Shown one piece after another: positions 42,124 through 50,492 of a stretch of 64,000 nt of DNA. Source of the stretch: Streptomyces flaveolus (GTDB taxonomy: Bacteria > Actinomycetota > Actinomycetes > Streptomycetales > Streptomycetaceae); assembly GCF_000716535.1 (NCBI RefSeq), contig NZ_JNWV01000031.1, positions 62,001 to 126,000 of the forward strand. The letters are read 5' to 3'. Under the pieces are notes generated by a model. The model was not told the origin of the DNA. It made no database searches and saw only the letters and a list, made by a program, of their open reading frames with translations. Each line of letters opens with the position of its first letter. Position 1 is the first letter of the stretch. The translations under genes and the position numbers were made by a program.

Positions 42124-42954
42124 TCAGCGGCTGCCGTCCAGGATGACCCGCGCGACCAGCGCCGGGTCGTCGTTCATCGGGCAGTGGCCGCAGCCGGGCA
42201 GCCGCACCAGCCGGGCGTGCGGGATGAGCTGCTTGGCGCGGACGCCCTGGCGGCGCACGAGGATCCGGTCGCGGGTTCCCCAGGCCACCGTGACCGGCAG
42301 GCCCGACAGGTCGTCGGTGAACCGGACGGTCGTGCCCGCGCGCAGGGTCGCCTCGAAACCGGTGGCGCCGACGAGCGCGAGCGTCTCGGCGACCACCGCC
42401 TCCGGCGAACGGCGGGCGGGGCGGGCGTAGATGGTGCTGGTCAGCGCGGTGCGACCGGCAGCCGTGCGGGACAGCCCCTCCACCAGCGGGAGCGGAAGCC
42501 GCTGGGCGATGCCCCGCATCGCGAGCAGCATCGTGAAGGCGTACCGCCGCTCGGCCTCGGACCAGAAACCGGCGGGGGAGAGGGCGGTGACGGACCGTAC
42601 GAGCTTCTCCCGGCCCAGTTCCAGGGCGAGCAGGCCGCCCAGCGAGTTGCCGGCGACGTGCGGACGCTCCAGTTCCAGCGTCTCGAACAGGGCGCCGAGC
42701 ACGGAGTTGGTGGTGGGCAGGTCGTAGGCCAGGCCCTCCGGGAGTCCCGGGGACGCGCCGAAGCCCGGCAGGTCGACGGCGATCACCTCCCGCTCGGTGG
42801 CCAGGATGTCCACGACCGGGTCCCAGGCCTGCCGGTGATGGCCGATGCCGTGCAGCAGGACCAGGGGCTCGCCGCGGCCCACGCGCGCGTAGGACACGCG
42901 CGCATCGCGCGGGCCGTTCGGGGTGGGGACCTTGAAGGAGACGGTGGCGGACAT
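42124..42954 (-). CDS. Alpha/beta-hydrolase
   Basis: The 276-aa protein has the alpha/beta-hydrolase fold: LVLLHGIGHHRQAWD (oxyanion loop HG), VIAVDLPGFGASPG, the nucleophile elbow VAGNSLGGLLALELG (Ser of GNSLGG), the acid in WGTRDRIL and the histidine in LPGCGHCPMNDDP. The catalytic triad is therefore complete. It is an esterase or C-C hydrolase of unknown substrate. ATG 42954 is preceded by GAGGAG at 6 nt. Two palindromes upstream at 43003-43025 suggest control by a dimeric repressor. Confidence 0.9.
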   Translation of the reverse strand: MSATVSFKVPTPNGPRDARVSYARVGRGEPLVLLHGIGHHRQAWDPVVDILATEREVIAVDLPGFGASPGLPEGLAYDLPTTNSVLGALFETLELERPHVAGNSLGGLLALELGREKLVRSVTALSPAGFWSEAERRYAFTMLLAMRGIAQRLPLPLVEGLSRTAAGRTALTSTIYARPARRSPEAVVAETLALVGATGFEATLRAGTTVRFTDDLSGLPVTVAWGTRDRILVRRQGVRAKQLIPHARLVRLPGCGHCPMNDDPALVARVILDGSR

Positions 42955-43002
42955 GGGGTGCTCCTCGGCTGGGCTGCTGACGGACGCCGTAGACAGCTTG
43001 TC

Positions 43003-43025
43003 AGCAATTGCTACCGGCCGGTAGC
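43003..43025. promoter_or_regulatory. Overlapping palindromes upstream of the hydrolase gene
   Basis: AGCAATTGCT (43003-43012) overlaps GCTACCGGCCGGTAGC (43010-43025), a perfect 16-bp palindrome of the TACCGGnnCCGGTA style seen at TetR-type operators. They lie about 50-70 bp before the hydrolase start and just before the F420-reductase array. No TetR gene is in the window. Confidence 0.55.
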
Positions 43026-43041
43026 CCCCAGCCTCGTGCCC

Positions 43042-43120
43042 GTCGCACGGCCGTTCCGTACGGCCCTTTCGCGCGGCCGTCTCGTACGGCGCCTTCGCAC
43101 GGTCCCGTCGTACGGTCCTC
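43042..43120. repeat. 13-bp tandem repeat after the F420 reductase gene
   Basis: About six degenerate copies of a 13-bp unit (CGCACGGCCGTT, CCGTACGGCCCTT, CGCGCGGCCGTCT, CGTACGGCGCCTT, CGCACGGTCCCGT, CGTACGGTCCTC) abut the reductase stop codon at 43119-43121. Confidence 0.7.
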
Positions 43121-43772
43121 AACGCGCCCGGCGCACCTCGATGTTGAAGTCGGCGTTCCCGAAGCGGCCGAACAGCGCGAGCCACAGCGGCAGATACATC
43201 TCCACCGCGCGTGCCGACCGGATGCCGCCCAGGTCCAGCACCCGGCCGGCCGGCCAGCCGAACTCCGCGAGCATCGCCGTCACCTGCTGCTTGGCGCCGG
43301 GGTCCGCCCCGCACACGAACACGTGGTGGTCGCCCGGCACCCTCCGCGGGTCCACCATCACCTGGCAGTTGACGGTGTTCAGCGTCTTGACCACGCGCGC
43401 GTGCGGGAACGCCCGCTGGATCCGCTCGGCCACGCTGTCCGACTCCACCGGGTCCAGCCGCGGCTGCCCGTCCTCGAACGCCAGCGGATTGGAGACGTCC
43501 ACCAGCACCTTGCCGTCCAGGTGCTCCTCGCCCGCCGCCGCCAGCGCGTCCAGCGCCACCCGGCCGCCCACCGCGTTGACGACCACCTCGCCCGCCGCGG
43601 CGGCCTCCGCGAACGTCCCCGCGTGCGCCCGGCCGGCCTCGGCCGTCGCCCACTCCACCGCCACAGGGTTGTCGCGGGAGCGCGACCCGAGGGTCACCTC
43701 GTGCCCCAGTTCCAGCAGCCGGCCGGCCAGCGTGCGGCCCACCTCGCCCGTGCCCAGCACCGCGTACCGCAT
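43119..43772 (-). CDS. NADPH-dependent F420 reductase-like protein
   Basis: The 217-aa protein starts MRYAVLGTGEVGRTLAGRLLELGHEVTLGSR, the NADP-binding Rossmann motif of the F420:NADPH oxidoreductase (Fno) family, and continues with VVVNAVGG, VLVDVSNPL and FPHARVVKTLNTVNCQVMVDP. RRVPGDHHVFVCGADPGAK is the conserved central region. It would interconvert F420/F420H2 and NADP(H), or act on a related oxidoreductase substrate. ATG 43772 is preceded by GAGGTG. It is divergent from the ECF41 sigma gene, 121 bp away. Confidence 0.85.
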   Translation of the reverse strand: MRYAVLGTGEVGRTLAGRLLELGHEVTLGSRSRDNPVAVEWATAEAGRAHAGTFAEAAAAGEVVVNAVGGRVALDALAAAGEEHLDGKVLVDVSNPLAFEDGQPRLDPVESDSVAERIQRAFPHARVVKTLNTVNCQVMVDPRRVPGDHHVFVCGADPGAKQQVTAMLAEFGWPAGRVLDLGGIRSARAVEMYLPLWLALFGRFGNADFNIEVRRAR

Positions 43773-43893
43773 CGCCCACCTCACGGTCACCGGCCGCCGA
43801 CCGCCGGCGGTCCGCGGTCATTGTGATCCGGACCGCTCCTGGAGCCGGGCATTCCGGGTGGACAGCGACAGGCGTGTCGGCTGGGATGGACCC

Positions 43894-44778
43894 GTGACCG
43901 CCGACCTCGCCACCGATGTCTTCGAAGAGCACCGGCCCCTGCTCATGGGGGTCGCGTACCGCATGCTCGGCCGGGTCGCCGACGCCGAGGACGTGGTCCA
44001 GGACGCGTGGCTGCGCTGGTACCACGCCGACCGCGCGGCGGTCCGCGAACCACGCCCCTACCTGGTGCGCGTCACCACCCGGCTGGCCATCGACCGGCTG
44101 CGCCAGGTGCAGACGCGCGGCGAGGCCTACGTCGGACCGTGGCTGCCGGAGCCGTACCTCACCGAGTTCGCCGACACCGCGCCGGACACCGCGGACCGCG
44201 CGGTGCTCGCCGACACGGTCTCCCTGGCCGTCCTGGTCGTCCTGGAGTCCCTGTCCCCGCTGGAGCGGGCGGTGTTCGTGCTCAGGGAGGCGTTCGGCTA
44301 CCCGTACGCCGAGATCGCCGCGCTGCTCGACCGCGCCGAGCCGGCGGTACGGCAACTCGCCGGGCGTGCCCGCCGGCACGTGGCGGAACGGCGCCCCCGG
44401 TACGAGGTCGACCCCGTGCGGCGCCGGGACCTGACCGAACGTTTCCTCGCCGCCGCGTCCGAGGGCGACCTGCAGGGGCTGATGTCCCTGCTCGCCCCGG
44501 ACGTCCGGCTGGTCGGCGACAGCGGCGGCAAGGCCAAGGCACCGGTGCGCGTCCTGCACACCGCCGACAAGGTCGGCCGCTTCCTCGTCGGCGCCGCGCG
44601 CTCGGCCCCGGCGGACATGTCCTACCGCCTGCTGGAGGCCAACGGCGGCCCGGCCCTGCTGCTCCTGTCCGGCGACAAGCCCGACAGCCTCTTCCAGGTG
44701 GACATCGCCGACGGCCGCATCACCGCCGTCTACGTCGTCCGCAACCCCGACAAGCTGCGGCACCTCACCGGTCACTGA
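43894..44778 (+). CDS. ECF41-type sigma factor with C-terminal SnoaL-like domain
   Basis: The 294-aa protein has sigma region 2 (EEHRPLLMGVAYRMLGRVADAEDVVQDAWLRWYHAD) and region 4 (SLSPLERAVFVLREAFGYPYAEIAALLD), with the ECF41 linker motif WLPEP between them. A SnoaL-like C-terminal domain follows at about 170-290, with the family DSGGKAKAPV (DGGGK-type) and the NPDKL motif at the end (VVRNPDKLRHL). ECF41 factors lack an anti-sigma; the C-terminal domain regulates activity. Their targets are usually a neighbouring oxidoreductase, epimerase or decarboxylase gene; here the divergent F420 reductase fits. Start GTG 43894. Confidence 0.92.
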   Translation: MTADLATDVFEEHRPLLMGVAYRMLGRVADAEDVVQDAWLRWYHADRAAVREPRPYLVRVTTRLAIDRLRQVQTRGEAYVGPWLPEPYLTEFADTAPDTADRAVLADTVSLAVLVVLESLSPLERAVFVLREAFGYPYAEIAALLDRAEPAVRQLAGRARRHVAERRPRYEVDPVRRRDLTERFLAAASEGDLQGLMSLLAPDVRLVGDSGGKAKAPVRVLHTADKVGRFLVGAARSAPADMSYRLLEANGGPALLLLSGDKPDSLFQVDIADGRITAVYVVRNPDKLRHLTGH

Positions 44779-44800
44779 GCCACCGCCCCACCGCGCGCCC

Positions 44801-44828
44801 GAGCCCCCGTTTCGTCCGGCGGGGGCTC
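44801..44828 (+). terminator. Terminator after ECF41 sigma gene
   Basis: GAGCCCCCG (44801-44809) pairs with CGGGGGCTC (44820-44828) around 10 nt, 22 nt after the stop. A 19-bp direct duplication of the 3' arm (GGGGGCTCCGCCGTGCGAC, then GGGGGCTCCGCCATGCGAC) follows immediately. Confidence 0.7.
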
Positions 44829-44959
44829 CGCCGTGCGACGGGGGCTCCGCCATGCGACGGGCGCGTTGCCGAGATGTCACACGCACCCCCGCACACGAAC
44901 GCCGCGTGAACGCCGCGCGTGGGTCGCCTGTCCGTTCGCGCAGCGACCGAGGATTGGTC

Positions 44960-44988
44960 TTGACCAAGGGTGACGGCCGCCCTATCGT
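44960..44988 (+). promoter_or_regulatory. Sigma-70 (HrdB)-type promoter of the GntR gene
   Basis: TTGACC (44960-44965), a 17-bp spacer and TATCGT (44983-44988) form a near-consensus vegetative promoter. The mRNA would start near 44995, giving a leader of about 69 nt that is AT-rich (AACCTTTAATAAACAAGG) before a GGAGG ribosome-binding site. Confidence 0.75.
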
Positions 44989-45063
44989 CGCAGAGAAGTG
45001 CAACAACCTTTAATAAACAAGGGCGCTAAAAACCGCCGGACCACGGCTCTTGCGGAGGACAGG

Positions 45064-45825
45064 GTGGGGACCACGCAGCTGGAATCGGTACCGGAACCGA
45101 AGTACTGGCATTTGAAGACCGTGCTCACCGAGGCACTGGACTCCGAGTTCTCGGTCGGCGAGATCCTGCCCAACGAGCGTGATCTCGCGGCCCGCTTCGG
45201 CGTGGCCCGCGCCACGCTCCGCCAGGCACTCGAACAGCTTGAGCTGGAGGGCCGGCTGCAGCGCCGCCGCGGGGTCGGTACGACCGTCGCACCCCCGCGC
45301 GTGGGCGTGGCCGTCGGCACCGAACAGCACACCTGGCCCGGCGCCGCCGGAGACGCCTGGCAGCCCGTCGACAGCGTCCAGGCGCCACCGCCCGCCGCCG
45401 TCGCCGCGGCCCTGGAGACCGGCGCGGACGAGCCCGTCCACACCGTCCGCCGCTCCCGCATGTCCCACGGTCAGCAGGTCGCCACGGAACTGCTCTACAT
45501 CCCGGCGGCTTCCGTGCCCGGCCTGACCGCGATCGACGCCCCGTCCGGCGCGGCACGCGCGCGTGCGGTGCTGCGCGAGTTGCAGCACCTGCAGCTGGAA
45601 GGGGAGGACCGCGCCGTCGAGCTCGGCTCCGCGCGCGCGGACGACGCCAAGGAACTCGACCGGCTCCCCGGCTCGCCCGTCCTCGTCGTCACCACCCGCT
45701 TCTTCGTCCAGGGCCGTACCGCGGCACTCTCGGTCGCGACCTACCGCGCCGACACCTGCCGGCTTACCTTCGGCGAGTCGGCCGGGGTGGAAATACACCA
45801 CGACCCGGAGAAGCGAGCTTCCTGA
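45064..45825 (+). CDS. GntR-family regulator with UTRA-like ligand domain
   Basis: The 253-aa protein has a winged HTH at residues 10-75 (KYWHLKTVLTEALDSEFSVGEILPNERDLAARFGVARATLRQALEQLELEGRLQRRRGVGTTV) and a UTRA-type effector domain (VHTVRRSRMSHGQQVATELLYIP ... RFFVQGRTAALSVATYRADTCRLTF). This is the HutC/DasR-like subgroup, often controlled by sugar phosphates or similar metabolites. The target is unknown. GTG 45064 follows GGAGGACA, an unusually good ribosome-binding site here. It is one of the few genes in the window with a clear leader and HrdB-type promoter. A hairpin follows at 45857. Confidence 0.9.
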   Translation: MGTTQLESVPEPKYWHLKTVLTEALDSEFSVGEILPNERDLAARFGVARATLRQALEQLELEGRLQRRRGVGTTVAPPRVGVAVGTEQHTWPGAAGDAWQPVDSVQAPPPAAVAAALETGADEPVHTVRRSRMSHGQQVATELLYIPAASVPGLTAIDAPSGAARARAVLRELQHLQLEGEDRAVELGSARADDAKELDRLPGSPVLVVTTRFFVQGRTAALSVATYRADTCRLTFGESAGVEIHHDPEKRAS

Positions 45826-45856
45826 CGCCGGCGGACAGCCGTCCCCGGGGCGCGGG

Positions 45857-45874
45857 GCCGCACTCGTGTGCGGC
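45857..45874 (+). terminator. Hairpin after GntR gene
   Basis: GCCGCAC (45857-45863) pairs with GTGCGGC (45868-45874) around TCGT, 31 nt after the stop codon. Confidence 0.55.
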
Positions 45875-45974
45875 TCCGCCACGCGGGCGCGACCCGCGAC
45901 GAAGGCGCAGCGCGTGGCACATCCACGTCAGCGACGGGACCGCTGCACCCGGCACGATCGCCGCACCCCGCACC

Positions 45975-46466
45975 CTGGTCACCGACGGGGCGGTCCCCTG
46001 ATCACCGGCGGGTGGTGATGGTGTCGGGCGGTCTGGTCGCCGGCGGGTGGTGATGGTGTCGGGCGGTCTGGTCGCTGGCGGGTGGTGACCGTGTCGGGCG
46101 GTCTGGTCGCTGGCAGGCGCTCACCATGCCGGGCGCTCTGGTCACCCGACACGCGGTCACCGTGCCAGCCACTCGCGTCACCGGCGGGTGGTGGTGTCCG
46201 GCGGTCTGGTCGCCGGCGGGTGGTGATCGTGTCGGGCGCTCTGGTCACCGACGAGCGCTCACCATGCCGGGCGCTCCGGTCACCCGACGAGCGCTCACCA
46301 TGCCGGGCGCCCTGGTCACCCGACACGCGGTCACCGTGCCAGGCACTCGCGTCGCCGGCGGGTGGTGATCGTGTCGGGCGGTCTGGTCGCCGGCGGGTGG
46401 TGATCGTGTCGGGCGCTCTGGTCACCGACGAGCGCTCACCATGCCGGGCGCTCCGGTCACCCGACG
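45975..46466. repeat. 35-bp minisatellite forming the 3' end of the ROK gene
   Basis: About 14 copies of a 35-bp unit begin CTGGTC or a variant (CCGGTC, CTCGCGTC) at 45975, 46033, 46068, 46103, 46138, about 46173, 46206, 46241, 46276, 46312, about 46347, 46383, 46418 and 46453. Two unit types alternate: one continues GCCGGCGGGTGGTGATC, the other ACCGACGAGCGCTCACCATG. Because 35 is not divisible by 3, three units translate into one 35-residue super-repeat. The array ends abruptly inside the ROK coding region at about 46466. Confidence 0.85.
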
Positions 46467-47538
46467 AGGCCGCCTCCCCCAGCATGGACAGCGCCACCCG
46501 GGGCGGACGCAGGCAGTACCGGGCCAGTTCGCAGCGCAGCGGCTCCAGGACACCGTCCAGTCCGGCCGCCCACCCGCCGATCACGACCAGCTCCGGATCG
46601 AGCGCCAGCACCAGCGCGGCCACGTCGTGCACCAGTCGCTGGATGAACCGCTCCACGGCCGCCCGGGCCCGCTGGTCGCCCTCGCGCGCCAGCGCGAACA
46701 CCTCGGCCACCGCCTGCTCGTCCAGCGGGTGCAGCGGCTCGTCGGTGGTGGACAGCAGCGTCTCCGGCGTCGCCTCCCGGCCCAGCAGATGCAGTGCGCC
46801 GATCTCCCCGGCCGCCCCGCCGTAACCCCGGTGCAGCCGCCCGCCGATCAGCGAACCGGCCCCCGGGCTCAGCCCGGCCAGTACGAACACCACGTCGTCC
46901 GTCTCGGCCGCCGCACCCTTCCAGTGCTCGGCGACCGCCGCCGCGTTGGCGTCGTTCTCCACCAGCACCGGACAACGGAAGGAACGGCTCAGCCGCTCGC
47001 CGAGCTTCAGGCCCGTCCACTGCGGCAGGGCCGTGCTCAGCCGCACCGTGCCGTCCGCCTCCACGATGCCCGGCGTACCCACGCCCACCGCCCGCAGCGA
47101 GCTGCGCGCGACCCCGGCCCGGCGCAGCAGCTCCGCGACCGCGCCGCGCAGCCGGTCCAGCCGCTCGTCCGCCGGCGCCTTCTCGGCGACCTCCTTGGCC
47201 TGCGCGCCCAGCACCCGCCCGTCCAGGTCGGACAGGAGCGCGGCGACCCGGTGCGGGCCGATCTCCAGGCCCAGCAGATGCCCCGCCTCGGCCCGGAACC
47301 GGAACCGCCGGGCGGGCCGCCCCTGCCGCCGCGCGCCGCCGTCCTCGGCCGCCGCCTCCACGACGAGGCCGCCCTCGATGAGGCCCTCCACCACTCCCTC
47401 GACGGTCGGCCGGGACAGTCCGGTGACGCGGGTGATCTCGGTGAGCGTCGCGCAGTCCCTGGCACGCAGCGCGTGCAGCACCACCGCGGAATTGATCCTT
47501 CGCAGCAGCGAGGGATCGCCACCGGTCAGCTGCCCCAC
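45979..47538 (-). CDS. ROK-family regulator with C-terminus replaced by repeat-encoded tail
   Basis: The 519-aa product has an N-terminal winged HTH (LLRRINSAVVLHALRARDCATLTEITRVTGLSRPTVEGVVEGLIEGG) and a ROK sugar-kinase-like domain: GLEIGPHRVAALLSDLDGRVL, VGVGTPGIVEADG, VLVENDANAAAVAEHW and GGRLHRGYGGAAGEIGALH. The last has alanine where the zinc-binding cysteine cluster of many ROK proteins lies. It is homologous up to PPRVALSMLGEAAS (about residue 357). After this point the usual 35-45 residues are missing, and a 160-residue Arg/Ser/His/Asp-rich tail made by the 35-bp array continues to the stop at 45979. GTG 47538 is chosen by GGAGG 7 nt upstream. The core fold may lack its last helix. 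Confidence 0.8.
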   Translation of the reverse strand: MGQLTGGDPSLLRRINSAVVLHALRARDCATLTEITRVTGLSRPTVEGVVEGLIEGGLVVEAAAEDGGARRQGRPARRFRFRAEAGHLLGLEIGPHRVAALLSDLDGRVLGAQAKEVAEKAPADERLDRLRGAVAELLRRAGVARSSLRAVGVGTPGIVEADGTVRLSTALPQWTGLKLGERLSRSFRCPVLVENDANAAAVAEHWKGAAAETDDVVFVLAGLSPGAGSLIGGRLHRGYGGAAGEIGALHLLGREATPETLLSTTDEPLHPLDEQAVAEVFALAREGDQRARAAVERFIQRLVHDVAALVLALDPELVVIGGWAAGLDGVLEPLRCELARYCLRPPRVALSMLGEAASSGDRSARHGERSSVTRAPDTITTRRRPDRPTRSPPAGDASAWHGDRVSGDQGARHGERSSGDRSARHGERSSVTRAPDTITTRRRPDRRTPPPAGDASGWHGDRVSGDQSARHGERLPATRPPDTVTTRQRPDRPTPSPPAGDQTARHHHHPPVIRGPPRR

Positions 47539-47636
47539 CGTCCGTCCTCCCAGCTCGCGGGCGTGTTGGGCGGATCGTACTCGGCCCGGTCCACCCCCGG
47601 CGAGTGTCCGGTCCCGCACGCGGCCGGGCCCTTCGA

Positions 47637-48293
47637 TCACCCCGGCTCCACGAACCCGGACTCGTAGGCCGCGATCACCGCCTGGGTGCGGTCGCGCGCG
47701 CCGAGCTTGGCCAGGACCGCGCTCACATGCGACTTCACCGTCTCCGCGCCCACCACCAGCCGGGCTGCGATCTCCGCGTTCGACAGCCCCCGCGCCATCA
47801 GCCGCAGCACCTCCGCCTCCCGCTCCGTGAGCCGGGCACGCTCCAGCACCGTCCGCGCCGGACGGGCGCCGTCGCCGTACCGGGCGGCGAGGCGTCGTAC
47901 GGACGCCGGGAACAGGAGTGACTCGCCCTCCGCGACCAGCCGCACCGCGTGCACGATCTCGGCCGGGCGGGCCCGCTTCAGCAGGAACCCGTCGGCGCCC
48001 GCGCGCAGCGCCTCGTACACGTACTCGTCGTCCTCGAAGGTGGTCACCACGAGGATCTTCGGCGGCTCCGCCACGGTGCGCAGCACCGCGCGCGTGGCCT
48101 CGATGCCGTCCATCAGGGGCATCCGTACGTCCATGGCGACCACGTCGGGCCGCAGTTGCCGCACGAGCGGGATGACCGCCGCACCGTCGGCCGCCTCACC
48201 CACAACCTCGATGTCGGGCTGCGCCTCCAGCACGGCCCGAAGACCCGCGCGGACCAGGGGTTCGTCGTCGACGAGGAGTACGGTGACCGGCAT
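47637..48293 (-). CDS. NarL/LuxR-type response regulator, probable controller of adjacent ABC genes
   Basis: The 218-aa protein has a receiver domain ([13 protein letters not shown], phospho-acceptor in [31 protein letters not shown]) and a LuxR HTH ([40 protein letters not shown]). It lies 14 bp after the histidine kinase gene. TACGCT (complement of 48300-48305) ends 6 nt before ATG 48293, so it may also have its own leaderless promoter inside the intergenic gap. Its likely targets are the divergent ABC transporter genes at 49570-51203. Confidence 0.92.
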   Translation of the reverse strand: MPVTVLLVDDEPLVRAGLRAVLEAQPDIEVVGEAADGAAVIPLVRQLRPDVVAMDVRMPLMDGIEATRAVLRTVAEPPKILVVTTFEDDEYVYEALRAGADGFLLKRARPAEIVHAVRLVAEGESLLFPASVRRLAARYGDGARPARTVLERARLTEREAEVLRLMARGLSNAEIAARLVVGAETVKSHVSAVLAKLGARDRTQAVIAAYESGFVEPG

Positions 48294-48307
48294 CCGGTCA
48301 GCGTAGA

Positions 48308-49462
48308 TCAGCCGACCGGCAGCTCCGCGCGGACCTGCCAGTCGCCCTCGTCCGGGCCGGTCCGGGCGGCGCCGCCGAGCAGCGCGGCCCGCTCCCGTAT
48401 GCCCCGCAGGCCGCTGCCCCGCCCCGGGCCGGGTATCGCTCCCGGCAGCGGATTGCGGACCTCCAGGGCGAGCGTCCCGTCGCCGACCGCGACCCGGACC
48501 CGCACGGGCACGGCTCCCGCGTGCCGCAGCACATTGGTGAGCGCCTCCTGGAGGATGCGGTAACCCTCGCGGGACACCGGGCCCGGCACGGCCTCCAGCG
48601 GACCCGTGACCTCGGCGTCGATCTTCGCCCCCGAGGCCCGCGCCGACTCCAGCAGCCGCCCCGCGTCGGCCAGCGTCGGCCGCGCGCTCACCGGCCGCTC
48701 GGACTCCCGCAGCACGCCCAGCACCCGCTCCAGATCCTCCAGCGCGGCCCGGCCGGTCTCCTCGATGGCACCCAGCGCCCGGTCGGTGAACTCCGGATCG
48801 CCCGCCTCCCGCGCCGCGCCCGCCTGTACCACGGCCACCGTCAGGGCGTGCCCGATCGAGTCGTGCAACTCCCGTGCGATGCGCGTGCGTTCCAGCAACT
48901 GCTCGGTGCGCTCCTCCAGCGCGGCCAGCCGCTCGGCCGCCGCCGGCCCGAGCAGCCGGCGCGCACCGGCCGTGACCAGCTCACCGAGCCCGACGACCAG
49001 CCCGTACAGGGCGAGCAGCGGCAGCGGCGCCAGCAGCGCCCAGGCGCGGTGCGCCGGCAGCCGGTCCAGCAGCGGGACCCCGCCCGGCGCCCCGCCCCAG
49101 GCGCACCGCGCCAGTTCGAAGCCGACGATGGGCAACCACACCGAGGCGAACACGGTCACGGCGCCGAGCAGCATGCGCAGCTCCAGCCACAGCACCGTAC
49201 GCAGCCGGTCCCGCCAGGTCGTCGCCGGCGCCTCGGAGATGCCCGGCTCCGGCTCACCGGGCGTGAGCAGCAGCCGCGCCTGCAGCCCCTCGCCCCGGCG
49301 CACAGCGGGCACGAGACCCAGCGGGACGAGGAACAGCGCGGGCACCCAGGGGACCGACGGGAAGACGAAGAGCCAGACGCTGACCACCAGCATCGGCACC
49401 CACAGATGCAGCAGGCGCGTGTACGTCGTCCCGCGCAGCAGCGGGCGCAGAAGGCGAGCCAT
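48308..49462 (-). CDS. Sensor histidine kinase, HisKA_3 type
   Basis: The 384-aa protein has four TM helices in two hairpins (about residues 20-55 and 90-165), a coiled coil, the phosphoacceptor region [25 protein letters not shown] (HDSIGH) and an HATPase domain ending [18 protein letters not shown] (N box) and [16 protein letters not shown] (G box). It resembles NarL-partner kinases that act with ABC exporters in Streptomyces. ATG 49462 has no ribosome-binding site; GACGAT lies 6 nt upstream. It is divergent from the ABC genes, 107 bp apart. Confidence 0.9.
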   Translation of the reverse strand: MARLLRPLLRGTTYTRLLHLWVPMLVVSVWLFVFPSVPWVPALFLVPLGLVPAVRRGEGLQARLLLTPGEPEPGISEAPATTWRDRLRTVLWLELRMLLGAVTVFASVWLPIVGFELARCAWGGAPGGVPLLDRLPAHRAWALLAPLPLLALYGLVVGLGELVTAGARRLLGPAAAERLAALEERTEQLLERTRIARELHDSIGHALTVAVVQAGAAREAGDPEFTDRALGAIEETGRAALEDLERVLGVLRESERPVSARPTLADAGRLLESARASGAKIDAEVTGPLEAVPGPVSREGYRILQEALTNVLRHAGAVPVRVRVAVGDGTLALEVRNPLPGAIPGPGRGSGLRGIRERAALLGGAARTGPDEGDWQVRAELPVG

Positions 49463-49569
49463 GGCCTCATCGTCGCAGGCGGCACCGACAACGGGCCTCC
49501 CCCGCACGGGGGAGACGGTCTCCACCGGCGGGGGAGGAGCCAACCGCCGCTCCCGGCCAGGCTGTTGCC

Positions 49570-50490
49570 ATGACCAGCATCGACGTACGAGACCTCACCA
49601 AGGACCACGGCGGCCGGCGGGCCGTCGACCACCTCACCTTCCGCGTGCGCCCGGGCCGGGTCACCGGCTTCCTCGGTCCCAACGGCGCGGGCAAGTCCAC
49701 CACCCTGCGCCTCGTCCTGGGCCTCGACCGGCCCACCGCCGGCACCGCCACGATCGGCGGCCACCCCTACCCTCGGCTCCGCGAACCCCTGCGCCGGGTG
49801 GGCGCCCTGCTCGACGCGGGCGCCGCGCACGGATCCCGCATCGCCCGCGACCATCTGCTGGCCCTCGCCGCGAGCAACCGCATCCCGGCCCGCCGGGCCG
49901 ACACGGTCCTGGAGGAGACCGGCCTCGCGCCCGTGGCGCGGCGCAGGGTACGGACGTACTCCCTCGGCATGCGCCAGCGGCTCGGCATCGCCGCCGCCCT
50001 GCTCGGCGACCCCGAGGTCGTCCTGCTCGACGAACCCGCCAACGGCCTCGACCCCGAAGGCATCATCTGGATCCGCACGCTGCTGCGCCGGCTCGCCGCC
50101 GAGGGCCGTACGGTCCTGGTCTCCAGCCATCTCATGGGCGAGACAGCCGCCTTCGCCGACCACCTGCTGATCCTCGGCCGGGGCCGCCTGCTCGCGGACA
50201 CACCGGTGCGGGAGTTCATCCACGCGCGCGTACGGCCCCACGTCCGCGTCCGCACCACCGACCCCGCGGCCCTCGGCGACCTCCTCGCCCGGCACGGCCT
50301 CGACGCCTCCAGGGGCGAGGACGGGACCTGGACGGTACGGCACTCGCGCGTGGACGACCTGGGCCGGCTGATGTCCGAGGCGGGCGTCCCCGTCCTGGAA
50401 CTCTCCGCCCACGAGGCCACCCTGGAGGAGGCCTACCTCGATCTGACGGTGGCCGAGGCCGAGTTCACCGCACAGCCCCAGGAGGCCTGA
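49570..50490 (+). CDS. ABC transporter ATP-binding protein
   Basis: The 306-aa ATPase has Walker A GFLGPNGAGKSTT (residue 34), a signature loop YSLGMRQRLGIAAALLG (a common variant of LSGGQ in export ATPases), Walker B VVLLDEPANGLDP and the switch histidine in VLVSSHLMGE. A C-terminal extension of about 85 residues is typical of DrrA/BcrA-like exporters of antibiotics or peptides. ATG 49570 follows CAGGCT by 6 nt with no Shine-Dalgarno, so the mRNA is probably leaderless. It is followed 2 bp later by the permease gene. Confidence 0.93.
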   Translation: MTSIDVRDLTKDHGGRRAVDHLTFRVRPGRVTGFLGPNGAGKSTTLRLVLGLDRPTAGTATIGGHPYPRLREPLRRVGALLDAGAAHGSRIARDHLLALAASNRIPARRADTVLEETGLAPVARRRVRTYSLGMRQRLGIAAALLGDPEVVLLDEPANGLDPEGIIWIRTLLRRLAAEGRTVLVSSHLMGETAAFADHLLILGRGRLLADTPVREFIHARVRPHVRVRTTDPAALGDLLARHGLDASRGEDGTWTVRHSRVDDLGRLMSEAGVPVLELSAHEATLEEAYLDLTVAEAEFTAQPQEA

Positions 50491-50492
50491 CC

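Noticed and set aside
44875..44881. TGTCACA, resembling the -35 of ECF41 promoters, upstream of the GntR gene
   Set aside because: No CGTC-type -10 lies at the required distance, and the gene has a better HrdB-type promoter at 44960-44988.
45975..46466. CRISPR-like repeat array
   Set aside because: Units are contiguous 35-bp repeats without unique spacers, and no cas gene is present. It is a minisatellite. The same applies to the arrays at 40.1 and 60.7 kb.
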